7,072 bases of DNA from Bacteroidota bacterium (lineage in GTDB: Bacteria; Bacteroidota; Bacteroidia; Chitinophagales; Saprospiraceae): assembly GCA_024277695.1 (NCBI GenBank), contig JAJRUR010000052.1, forward strand, positions 1 through 7,072, written 5' to 3'. Below, one piece after another: positions 1 through 6,261 of the stretch (the stretch's first letter is position 1; every line of letters begins with the position of its first letter). The notes below the pieces were generated by a model that saw only the letters and a program-made list of their open reading frames with translations, did not search any database and had not been told where the DNA came from. A program made the translations under genes and the position numbers.

Positions 1-35
1 CATAGAAAAAATTACTTATGCTACTGATTAAAGTG

Positions 36-43
36 CAAAGATA
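36..43 (-). promoter_or_regulatory. Promoter -7 element for a gene beyond the left window edge
   Basis: On the minus strand this reads TATCTTTG, an exact TAnnTTTG match, followed by CA. It lies 6 bp past the stop of the redoxin gene. An ATG occupies the last three bases of the strand (3-1), 32 bp after the element, and could be the start of the next gene, but only the start codon is visible. No clear -33 TTG was found at the normal spacing; as at 1217-1224, a TTTG lies just upstream. Confidence 0.55.
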
Positions 44-49
44 AACAAA

Positions 50-634
50 TTATCGTTTGATGCTGCATCCTATTGCCTTGGTCGTTGAGGGTATTATGTC
101 TTGACCCTTTTGGATAGCTTGGATGGCATTACGGACATAGTGGATACTTACATCCTCAGGAGATGCATAGTTATCGTCGATGGCACCCATATATCTCACG
201 ACCAAATTTTTATCTAGTAAAAATACATGCGGGGTTTTTGTAGCTCCAAATTTTGGATAGACATCTTGACCTTGGTCGATCAAATAGGCAAAGGGGAAGG
301 ATTTTTCTTTTGCCCTGACTTGCATAGCCTCGAAGCTATCTTCGGGTACGATATCGGGGTTATTGGGGTTGATAGCAACTACCGGCCATCCTTTGGGGGC
401 CATTTCGTGATGTAGTGCTATGATACGATCTTCATATTTTACAGCAAATGGGCAGTGATTGCAAGTAAAAATGATGATATATCCTTGAGCATCTTGGATA
501 TCTGCCAATGAAAAATAATTTTCATCGATATTTTTTAAGCTAAAGTCTTCTGCCACATCACCTACTTTGTATCCTTGAGCGCAGAGCTCTGTCAAGGCAA
601 TAAGGAAAAGGCTTAGTATCCATAAATTTTTCAT
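50..634 (-). CDS. Exported thioredoxin-like redoxin (peroxiredoxin-like family 1, AhpC/TSA fold)
   Basis: This protein of 194 residues begins with a signal peptide (hydrophobic residues 3-14, probable cleavage LCA/Q at 19-20). Cys18 does not lie in a good lipobox (TELC), so a lipoprotein is less likely. The mature part fits the thioredoxin-family redoxins often annotated as peroxiredoxin-like: VGDVAEDFSL (24-33), FTCNHCPFAVKYEDR (56-70, with C58 and C61 as CxxC), AINPNN, the TKTPHVFLLD cis-proline region, and the conserved tail TKAIGCSIKR with a third cysteine, C190. The precise reaction in this family is poorly defined; thiol-disulfide exchange or peroxide reduction in the periplasm is inferred. 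The frame extends to a TTG at 640, but the ATG at 634 begins at the signal peptide (MKNLW) and is preferred. It lies 39 bp after the TlpA-like gene and probably shares its transcript. Confidence 0.87.
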   Translation of the reverse strand: MKNLWILSLFLIALTELCAQGYKVGDVAEDFSLKNIDENYFSLADIQDAQGYIIIFTCNHCPFAVKYEDRIIALHHEMAPKGWPVVAINPNNPDIVPEDSFEAMQVRAKEKSFPFAYLIDQGQDVYPKFGATKTPHVFLLDKNLVVRYMGAIDDNYASPEDVSIHYVRNAIQAIQKGQDIIPSTTKAIGCSIKR

Positions 635-673
635 CGGCAAAAAATATTTAATCAGACAAAAGCTGGTTTATTA

Positions 674-1171
674 TTATTTTGGAAGGTTCATAAAGTGCTT
701 GACCTTATCGTACAACTGATTATAACTACTGAATGATCCTTCGTAAAACATACGGTCTTTGCGATTGTAAATAAGCGTACCCGGAATAGCTCCGCTCCAG
801 ATTCCGGATACTTCATTGATCCAGCTATTCATATCCGGATCTATGAGGTGTACGACTTCGGATTCGATATGATTTCGGTTGATAAAAGGGATCAGTTTGG
901 ATCGTGTCTGTCCTTCAAAGTCTAAGCTCACTAGGAGTACTTTGAGTTTTCGCTGTCTCTGATATCGCTGCAATCGCTCAAAGTGGGGAAGCTCATCCAC
1001 ACAAGGTCTGCACCAAGTGGCCCAAAAATTAATGACATAGGTTGTGTCATTGTACTCGTGTAGTCTTGGTCGGAGTTGATCGAAGGTCAGTATCTCTACA
1101 TCCATGACATAATCTTGAGCAGACAAGAGGAGTGGAGCGAGCAAGATGTATAAGCTTACGAATAACTTCAT
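674..1171 (-). CDS. Exported TlpA/ResA-like thioredoxin-fold protein
   Basis: This protein of 165 residues has an N-terminal signal peptide (a hydrophobic stretch over residues 3-16, ending LLLSA/Q at 18-19), so it should act in the periplasm. The mature part is a thioredoxin fold with FWATWCRPC (49-57, redox cysteines C54 and C57), the VSLDFEG strand (81-87) and the cis-proline region GAIPGT (127-132, P130). This matches TlpA/ResA-type disulfide reductases, which keep exported or haem-binding cysteines reduced. Substrate and electron donor cannot be read from the sequence, so no gene symbol is given. The frame is open upstream to a TTG at 1180, but the ATG at 1171 starts directly at the signal peptide (MKLFVSLY) and is preferred. 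It ends in two adjacent TAA stops. A redoxin gene follows after 39 bp, probably on the same transcript, and a -7-like element precedes it. Confidence 0.87.
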   Translation of the reverse strand: MKLFVSLYILLAPLLLSAQDYVMDVEILTFDQLRPRLHEYNDTTYVINFWATWCRPCVDELPHFERLQRYQRQRKLKVLLVSLDFEGQTRSKLIPFINRNHIESEVVHLIDPDMNSWINEVSGIWSGAIPGTLIYNRKDRMFYEGSFSSYNQLYDKVKHFMNLPK

Positions 1172-1216
1172 GAGACGCAAAATATTAAAAACGACGGAGA
1201 CACATTATCCTAAACG

Positions 1217-1224
1217 CAAAAATA
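1217..1224 (-). promoter_or_regulatory. Promoter -7 element for the thioredoxin-like gene pair
   Basis: On the minus strand this reads TATTTTTG, an exact match to the Bacteroidota -7 consensus TAnnTTTG, and is followed by C as is common. It lies 45 bp before the ATG of the TlpA-like gene, leaving room for a short leader. No TTG was found at the usual -33 distance; a TTTTG lies directly upstream instead. This suggests the redox genes can be transcribed independently of dnaE. Confidence 0.55.
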
Positions 1225-1236
1225 CAAAATTTGTTT

Positions 1237-1300
1237 GTCGGCTTGATCCTGAGATTTCGTCTTAACAAAACTTTAGCTTAGGTCGGATAGATCAAGCGAC
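1237..1300. repeat. Inverted repeat spanning the dnaE stop codon
   Basis: GTCGGCTTGATC (1237-1248) and GATCAAGCGAC (1290-1300) are inverted copies that pair over 11 bp with a single bulged base, separated by 41 bases. On the minus strand the first arm consists of the last two dnaE codons, the TGA stop and two more bases. The second arm is followed by an A/T-rich stretch with T runs that includes a promoter-like element. It could be a long-loop hairpin at the dnaE mRNA 3' end (terminator or stabiliser) or a protein-binding site. The pairing is read directly from sequence; any function is inference. Confidence 0.5.
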
Positions 1301-4300
1301 TTCGGTAGATACGCCCAAGCGTTCTATTTCTGAGATCAGCTCATCATCGAGAGCGATTGTTTTTTTGGATAGTAGTTTTAGATCGATTTCATTTTTGGTA
1401 TCGACTAATACGAACCGAAGTCGTTGTTTGCCTTTGTATTTTTTGAGGATATCATCCAAAGCATTGATGAGATGTTTGTCCATATTATGGATATCGATTC
1501 TTATGACCAGTCCGGACAATAATTCTTCAACAGCGGTTTCGAGAGATTGGACTTTGGATATTTTTAGTTCGTGTCCATCTCCTGACCATTTTTTTCTATA
1601 AAAACCTTCGACATAGACAGACTGGCCCGGTTCGAGTCTTCCTTTAAAGTCTTGGTAGTCTTCTTTGAAGAGTCGTACTTCGATTTGTGAGTGGTAATCT
1701 TGTAGAGTAAAAATACCGTACCCTGTGCCTTTTTTAGAAATGCGATGTTGGGCTTGTGCTATGAAGAAAGCCATTTTTAGTTTTGTATTTTCGGATATTT
1801 TTTTTTCATCAACCAACTTTTGAATTTTTTGTACATCAGCATTTGTAAAATGCCTAATAAATCGATCATAGGGGTCAAGTGGATGCCCGGATAAAAAGAT
1901 TCCGGACACTTTTTTTTCCATAGCCAGTTTAGTATTGAGCGGCCATTCATCTGCTTGGGGCGGTGTGGGTTCGGGAATATCTTCGGAGAGTGCATCACCG
2001 AAGAGGCTTGCCTGTTTTGTCAGTGCTTGCTCCCGAATATAGCTTCCATATCTAGCGAGTTGTTCTAAAAAGCTATTATATCTACCTGTAGCTGCGAAGA
2101 GCTGTGCGCGCGTGATATTTTTGGTAATGTTATCGAAGGCGCATCCATAAGCGAGTGATTCGATGGCGCTTTTGTTGACAAAACGTGTATTGACTTTTCT
2201 AAAGAAGTCATAGATATCTTCAAAAAGTCCTTCATCTGTACGCGCTCTGATGATTTCTTGACAAGGAGCTTTACCGATGCCTTTGAGGGCAGAGAGTCCG
2301 AATCGAATATGTCCTTTTTGATTTACTGTAAAATTGACGAAGCTTTCGTTGACATCCGGTGGGAGTACTTTTATACCCATTCTTTTGCATTCTCTCAAGA
2401 AGAAGTTGAGTGTTTCGACATCGTTTTTGTTGTGTGTAAGTACCGAAGCCATAAACTCTGCCGGATAGTGTGTTTTGAGGTATGCTGTCTGAAAAGAGAT
2501 TACAGAATAGGCAGCTGCGTGAGAGCGATTGAATCCATAGGAAGCAAACTTGGCCATGGTTTTGAAGATATTTTTGGCAGTCTGCGTATCGACACCTTTA
2601 TGCATAGCACCTTGCACGAAGATTTCTTCGTGTTTTTTCATTTCGGTTTCGTCTTTTTTGCCCATAGCACGTCTGAGCATATCGGCTTTGGCGAGGCTGT
2701 AGTCGGCCATAATTTGGGCTGCCTGCATGATCTGTTCTTGATAGACCATAATACCATAGGTAGGTTTGAGGATATCTTCGAGCCAAGGGTGTGGATAATC
2801 GGTGGGTATTTTGCCGTGTTTTCGATCGATAAACAGGGGAATATTGTCCATAGGGCCCGGACGGTAAAGTGCAGTCATAGCGATGAGGTCCTCGAGGTTG
2901 GTCGGTTTGAGGTTTTTGAGGTGTTTTTGCATACCTATAGACTCAAACTGAAAGATTCCGATCATATCACCGCGCTGAAAAAGTTTGATAGTTGGTTCGT
3001 CATCGAGGGGTATCTCATCGAGATGGATACGAGCTTTTTCACCGTGTCTGAGGACTATCAGATCAATGGCATCTTTGAGGATAGAGAGTGTTTTTAGGCC
3101 AAGAAAGTCCATTTTGAGCATACCTGCTTTTTCGACTAGGCTACCTTCGAACTGTGTTACAAGGAGTTCTGAGTCTTTGACTTTGGCTACGGGTATAAAT
3201 TTGGTAATATCATCCGGCGCGATGATAACACCTGCTGCATGGATACCTGTATGCCTAACAGAGCCTTCGAGCCTTTGGGCAAGATTTATTGTTTCGGCTT
3301 CTTTGTCCTCTTTTTTTGATATTTGGTGCAGTTTGATGATATTTTCGTAGTCTTCTGCTTTCCAATCTTGGGCCAGGTCATTTTCGGATTTGCCGAAGAT
3401 AGACTTTAGTTTGGTACCGGGCTTATCGGGTATTAATTTGGCTATTCTGTCTGTGTCATTTAGCGGGAGGTCGAGTACTCTACCCACATCTCGTACGGAA
3501 GATCGAGCCGCCATGGTACCGAAAGTAATGATTTGAGCTACTTGTTGTTTGCCGTATTTGTCGATGACCCAATCGATCACCTTTTGTCTTCCGGAATCGT
3601 CAAAATCTATATCGATATCCGGCATAGATATGCGTTCGGGATTGAGAAAACGCTCGAAGAGGAGCTGATACTTTAGCGGGTCGATATTGGTAATTTTGAG
3701 GCAATAAGCGACTGCGGATCCTGCTGCAGATCCTCTTCCCGGACCTACGACTACGCCCATTTGGCGTGCTGCTTGGATAAAGTCCTGCACGATGAGGAAG
3801 TATCCGTTAAAGTTCATATTGGATATGATGCCGAGTTCGAGTTCTAGGCGATCTTGGACTTCAGCACTGATCTCTCCATAGCGTTCTTTAGCTCCCTGAT
3901 AAACCAAATGTTTGAGATAGTCAAATTGTGATTTAAAACCTTGGGGCAATGGAAAATTTGGGAGTAGGACATCGCGTTTTAGCTGGAGTGTATCGACTTT
4001 GTCAAATACTTCCATGGTATAATCGATGGCTTGAGGCACATCAGCGAAGAGTTTTGTCATTTCTTCTTTGGTTTTGAGGTAGTAGTCACTGCTCGAAAAC
4101 CGAAAGCGTTTTTCTTCGAATATTTTTTGATTGGTATTGACACAAAGGAGGATATCATGGGGCTTCCAATCGTCCTCATCAATATAATGTGCATCGTTAG
4201 TAGCGATGACTTTTATATTATATTTTTTGGCCAATCGCAAGAGGGTCTGGTTGACCTGTTCTTGGCTAACACCGGTTCCATCGATATTATCTAAGCCTCT

Positions 4301-4840
4301 GTGTCTTTGGAGTTCGATATAATAATCCTCTCCAAAAAGATCTAGCCACCATTTGAGGAGTTCTTCGGCTTTTTCTTCTCCTTTGTGTATAATAGTTTGT
4401 GGTAATTCGGCTCCGATGCAGCAACTCGTAGCGATGAGTCCTTCGTGATACTGTAGGAGTAGTTCTTTATCGATTCGTGGAAATTTGCCGTAAAGGCCTT
4501 CGATAAATCCTAGGGAACACAGTTTGGATAAGTTTTGATATCCTAGGGCATTTTTTGCGATGAGTAGTTGGTGGTATCGGACATCGCGTTCGTTATTGGA
4601 TCTGGAGAAGTTCTTTTTGTGGCGATCGTTGACTAGATAGAACTCACATCCTACGATGGGTTTGATATTTCGTTTATTGGCTTCGGCAACAAACTTAAAA
4701 GCTCCGTAAAGATTGCCGTGATCAGTAAGTGCTATACCTTTCTGGCCATTATGAACAGCCTTGTCCATCATAGCACCTATCTCGCAAGCACCGTCAAGGA
4801 GTGAGTACTGTGTGTGGCAGTGTAGGTGACAAAAATCCAT
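1292..4840 (-). CDS. dnaE: DNA polymerase III alpha subunit (replicative DNA polymerase)
   Basis: This 1182-residue protein is the catalytic subunit of the chromosomal replicase. Order of domains: an N-terminal PHP domain (about 1-270) with HLHCHTQYSLLDG (5-17), TDHGN (39-43), GCEFY (64-68) and NDAHY (215-219); a C-family palm with GPGRGSAAGSAVAYC (366-380), PDIDIDFDD (407-415; D408 and D410 as catalytic aspartates) and KMDFLGLKT (576-584; D578 as the third); the conserved TALYRPGPMDNIP (656-668) and FNRSHAAAYS (770-779); a helix-hairpin-helix segment near FGLSALKGIG (847-856); a clamp-binding QASLF (943-947); an OB fold (about 1020-1100); and a short C-terminal region. Unlike E. coli DnaE, whose PHP domain has lost ligands, all expected PHP metal ligands appear present. 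Length and domain order fit DnaE, not PolC; there is no inserted DnaQ-type exonuclease domain. The ATG at 4840 is immediately followed by the PHP motif and is the only sensible start. A8 and A9 runs lie near the 3' end. Confidence 0.98.
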   Translation of the reverse strand: MDFCHLHCHTQYSLLDGACEIGAMMDKAVHNGQKGIALTDHGNLYGAFKFVAEANKRNIKPIVGCEFYLVNDRHKKNFSRSNNERDVRYHQLLIAKNALGYQNLSKLCSLGFIEGLYGKFPRIDKELLLQYHEGLIATSCCIGAELPQTIIHKGEEKAEELLKWWLDLFGEDYYIELQRHRGLDNIDGTGVSQEQVNQTLLRLAKKYNIKVIATNDAHYIDEDDWKPHDILLCVNTNQKIFEEKRFRFSSSDYYLKTKEEMTKLFADVPQAIDYTMEVFDKVDTLQLKRDVLLPNFPLPQGFKSQFDYLKHLVYQGAKERYGEISAEVQDRLELELGIISNMNFNGYFLIVQDFIQAARQMGVVVGPGRGSAAGSAVAYCLKITNIDPLKYQLLFERFLNPERISMPDIDIDFDDSGRQKVIDWVIDKYGKQQVAQIITFGTMAARSSVRDVGRVLDLPLNDTDRIAKLIPDKPGTKLKSIFGKSENDLAQDWKAEDYENIIKLHQISKKEDKEAETINLAQRLEGSVRHTGIHAAGVIIAPDDITKFIPVAKVKDSELLVTQFEGSLVEKAGMLKMDFLGLKTLSILKDAIDLIVLRHGEKARIHLDEIPLDDEPTIKLFQRGDMIGIFQFESIGMQKHLKNLKPTNLEDLIAMTALYRPGPMDNIPLFIDRKHGKIPTDYPHPWLEDILKPTYGIMVYQEQIMQAAQIMADYSLAKADMLRRAMGKKDETEMKKHEEIFVQGAMHKGVDTQTAKNIFKTMAKFASYGFNRSHAAAYSVISFQTAYLKTHYPAEFMASVLTHNKNDVETLNFFLRECKRMGIKVLPPDVNESFVNFTVNQKGHIRFGLSALKGIGKAPCQEIIRARTDEGLFEDIYDFFRKVNTRFVNKSAIESLAYGCAFDNITKNITRAQLFAATGRYNSFLEQLARYGSYIREQALTKQASLFGDALSEDIPEPTPPQADEWPLNTKLAMEKKVSGIFLSGHPLDPYDRFIRHFTNADVQKIQKLVDEKKISENTKLKMAFFIAQAQHRISKKGTGYGIFTLQDYHSQIEVRLFKEDYQDFKGRLEPGQSVYVEGFYRKKWSGDGHELKISKVQSLETAVEELLSGLVIRIDIHNMDKHLINALDDILKKYKGKQRLRFVLVDTKNEIDLKLLSKKTIALDDELISEIERLGVSTEVA

Positions 4841-4850
4841 TTAATATCTA

Positions 4851-4864
4851 TCGTTCGTCGTTCG
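4851..4864. repeat. 7-bp perfect tandem repeat just upstream of dnaE
   Basis: TCGTTCG is repeated twice head to tail (4851-4857 and 4858-4864). Read on the minus strand it is CGAACGA twice, ending 10 bp before the dnaE start codon. It replaces any Shine-Dalgarno-like sequence in this position. Its function is unknown. Confidence 0.45.
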
Positions 4865-4875
4865 GAAAAAATCAT

Positions 4876-4891
4876 ATATAGTGTGCTATAT
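4876..4891. repeat. Small AT-rich hairpin in the kdsC-dnaE spacer, followed by a T run on the minus strand
   Basis: A perfect 6-bp inverted repeat, ATATAG/CTATAT, flanks a 4-base loop. Read on the minus strand, the stem is followed after four bases by six T residues (4871-4866), the outline of a weak intrinsic terminator for the kds operon. The stem has only one G-C pair, so efficient termination is doubtful. It could equally be a leader hairpin, since the dnaE ATG is about 35 bp further on. Confidence 0.35.
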
Positions 4892-4928
4892 CCGGTCAGC
4901 AGAAAATGATACCATTACTTATATACTT

Positions 4929-4967
4929 GACCTGATCATACACTGAATGTATCGAGTGGCTAAGGTC
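4929..4967. repeat. Nested inverted repeat in the kdsC-dnaE spacer
   Basis: An inner 5-bp repeat, ATACA/TGTAT (4938-4942 and 4948-4952, loop CTGAA), sits inside an outer 5-bp repeat, GACCT/AGGTC (4929-4933 and 4963-4967). The arms are separated by 4 bases on one side and 10 on the other, so a hairpin would carry a lopsided internal loop. It could be an operator or leader structure for dnaE, or simply chance in AT-rich DNA. No consensus TAnnTTTG element was found between 4841 and 5004. Confidence 0.3.
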
Positions 4968-5004
4968 GTATTTTATTTTGATATATATAAAGAATTTGTC
5001 ATAA

Positions 5005-5481
5005 TTATTTTTGTCTTTGGAGAATGAACTCAACGAACTCTCTCAGGCAGCCATGTCCACCTTTTTTGTCCAATACCAGCCGGACTGAATTCTTGACTAC
5101 ATCGACAGCATCTGCAGGGCAGGCAGATAGTCCGACATATCCCAAGCATTCCATATCTGTAATATCGTCACCGATATATGCTACTTGGGCAGGGTCTAGC
5201 TGGAGCTCTTCCACCCAATTTTTTAAGATCTCGATTTTAGGAGTCTGTCCTACATATACACGATCAATGCCTAGCATGCGGGCTCTGTGTTGTACGATTT
5301 TGGGGCTTTGTCCGGCACTCAATATAGCTGTAGTGATATGATGTCTATGTGCCAATACGACTCCCATACCATCCTTACTGTTGAATCGTTTGAAGAGTTC
5401 AGCTTGTGCACCTACATAGATACTACCATCGGTGAGGACACCGTCCACATCCATCACGAGGAGTTTAATATTCTTTTGCAT
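5005..5481 (-). CDS. kdsC: Kdo-8-phosphate phosphatase (HAD superfamily, KdsC/YrbI type)
   Basis: This 158-residue cytoplasmic HAD phosphatase is predicted to hydrolyse Kdo-8-phosphate to Kdo. It has no large cap insertion, as is usual for the tetrameric KdsC family. HAD motif I is MDVDGVLTDG (10-19), with nucleophile D11 and acid/base D13. Motif II is around ILSAGQS (53-59), with S55 in the Ser/Thr place. K82 in the TPK segment is the likely motif III lysine. Motif IV is IGDDITD (103-109), with D105, D106 and D109. The family segments KRFNSKDGMG (31-40) and GGHGCLRE (141-148) are also present. Motif II is unusual because KdsC proteins commonly read I-T-G-R there. The ATG start lies inside kdsA (17-bp overlap); the next Met, residue 10, would remove the first beta strand, so 5481 is preferred. 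It is the last gene of the kds cluster, followed by 164 bp before dnaE. Confidence 0.93.
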   Translation of the reverse strand: MQKNIKLLVMDVDGVLTDGSIYVGAQAELFKRFNSKDGMGVVLAHRHHITTAILSAGQSPKIVQHRARMLGIDRVYVGQTPKIEILKNWVEELQLDPAQVAYIGDDITDMECLGYVGLSACPADAVDVVKNSVRLVLDKKGGHGCLREFVEFILQRQK

Positions 5482-6256
5482 CTTCTAGCGCATTTTTGAT
5501 TTTTAGTGCCTTGACCAAAATAGATTTTATCTTATCCATTTGTAGCATCGTATGAGGATCGGACATTGCAGTCTGAGGTTGTGGATGTGTCTCTATAAAG
5601 AAGCCATCTACGCCATTGGCTATAGCACTGAGTGCTACGGCTTCTATCCATTCCGGATCTCCTCCGGTGATCCCTGATGCTTGATTGGGTTTTTGTACAG
5701 CATGGGTACAATCCATGATGACCGGTACTCCATGCTTTTTTAGACGATAGATGGCTGTAGCATCTACGATCAGATCACTGTAACCAAAGCTAGTTCCTCG
5801 TTCGCAAATCATAATTTTTTGATTGCCGGTGGACCGAACTTTTTCGATAGGAAATGCCATGGCTTCCGGTGACAAGAATTGTCCTTTTTTGATATGGATT
5901 GTTTTATTGGTTTTTGCGGCAGCTAACAAGAGGGCTGTTTGCCTACAAAGAAATGCAGGTATTTGTATATAATCGACAATTTCTGCAACTTGCTGTACAT
6001 CTTGACTTTCGTGGACATCCGTAAGGACATCGACCTTAAGCTGCTTCTTGATATCGCGCAAGATATCCAAAGCTTGTTCATCTCCTATCCCTGTAAAGCT
6101 GTCCAAGCGCGATCTATTAGCTTTGCGATAGCTCGCTTTAAAAATAAAGTGGATATTCAGTTTTTTGCATAGTTCCTTGAGAAAAGTAGCTATCGCAAAG
6201 GAGGTATCACGATCTTCAATAGCACAGGGTCCGGCGATTAAAATAAAAGGATTCAT
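5465..6256 (-). CDS. kdsA: 3-deoxy-8-phosphooctulonate synthase (Kdo-8-phosphate synthase), metal-dependent type
   Basis: This 263-residue enzyme condenses phosphoenolpyruvate with D-arabinose-5-phosphate to Kdo-8-phosphate; the fold is a TIM barrel related to DAHP synthase. Family motifs run the full length: IAGPCAIED (7-15), KANRSRLDSFTGIG (45-58), TDVHE (79-83), IQIPAFLCRQT (98-107), KKGQF (123-127), CERGTSFGY (151-159), DCTHAVQKP (182-190) and FIETHP (220-225). KdsA enzymes are either metal-independent, with Asn at the first site as in E. coli, or metal-dependent, with Cys. Here Cys11, His185, Glu222 and Asp233 fall at the same residue numbers as the metal ligands of the Aquifex aeolicus enzyme, so a divalent-metal enzyme is predicted. 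The ATG lies 5 bp after the kdsD stop, and the 3' end overlaps kdsC by 17 bp, which suggests coupled translation within one operon. Confidence 0.96.
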   Translation of the reverse strand: MNPFILIAGPCAIEDRDTSFAIATFLKELCKKLNIHFIFKASYRKANRSRLDSFTGIGDEQALDILRDIKKQLKVDVLTDVHESQDVQQVAEIVDYIQIPAFLCRQTALLLAAAKTNKTIHIKKGQFLSPEAMAFPIEKVRSTGNQKIMICERGTSFGYSDLIVDATAIYRLKKHGVPVIMDCTHAVQKPNQASGITGGDPEWIEAVALSAIANGVDGFFIETHPQPQTAMSDPHTMLQMDKIKSILVKALKIKNALEDAKEY

Positions 6257-6261
6257 CGTAT

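Noticed and set aside
635..640. TTG at 640 as the start of the redoxin gene
   Set aside because: The ATG at 634 gives a normal signal peptide start, and ATG is the more common start codon.
635..673. TATTTTTTG before the redoxin gene as a promoter
   Set aside because: It has one base too many for TAnnTTTG and sits only a few bases from the ATG. A shared transcript with the TlpA-like gene is more likely.
1172..1180. TTG at 1180 as the start of the TlpA-like gene
   Set aside because: An ATG three codons later begins exactly at the signal peptide; the TTG adds only three unhelpful residues.
1777..1998. 73-codon minus-strand frame overlapping dnaE out of frame
   Set aside because: Not a gene in itself; it is relevant only as the frame entered if one base is lost in the A8 or A9 runs.
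2258..3097. 279-codon open frame on the plus strand inside dnaE
   Set aside because: It lies entirely antisense to conserved polymerase coding sequence. Its translation is rich in Cys, Phe and His with no recognisable domain, and it has no promoter or start context. It is a shadow of dnaE codon use.
2985..3350. 121-codon plus-strand open frame
   Set aside because: It is antisense to conserved DnaE motifs and overlaps another shadow frame. The Ser/Arg/Ile-rich translation has no family features.
4031..4294. 87-codon plus-strand open frame inside dnaE
   Set aside because: It is antisense to the end of the PHP domain, with no supporting motif or start signal.
5024..5499. Two plus-strand open frames opposite kdsC
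   Set aside because: They are mirror frames of the conserved phosphatase gene with no independent evidence.
5939..6172. 77-codon plus-strand open frame opposite kdsA
   Set aside because: It is antisense to conserved KdsA motifs and its translation looks random.
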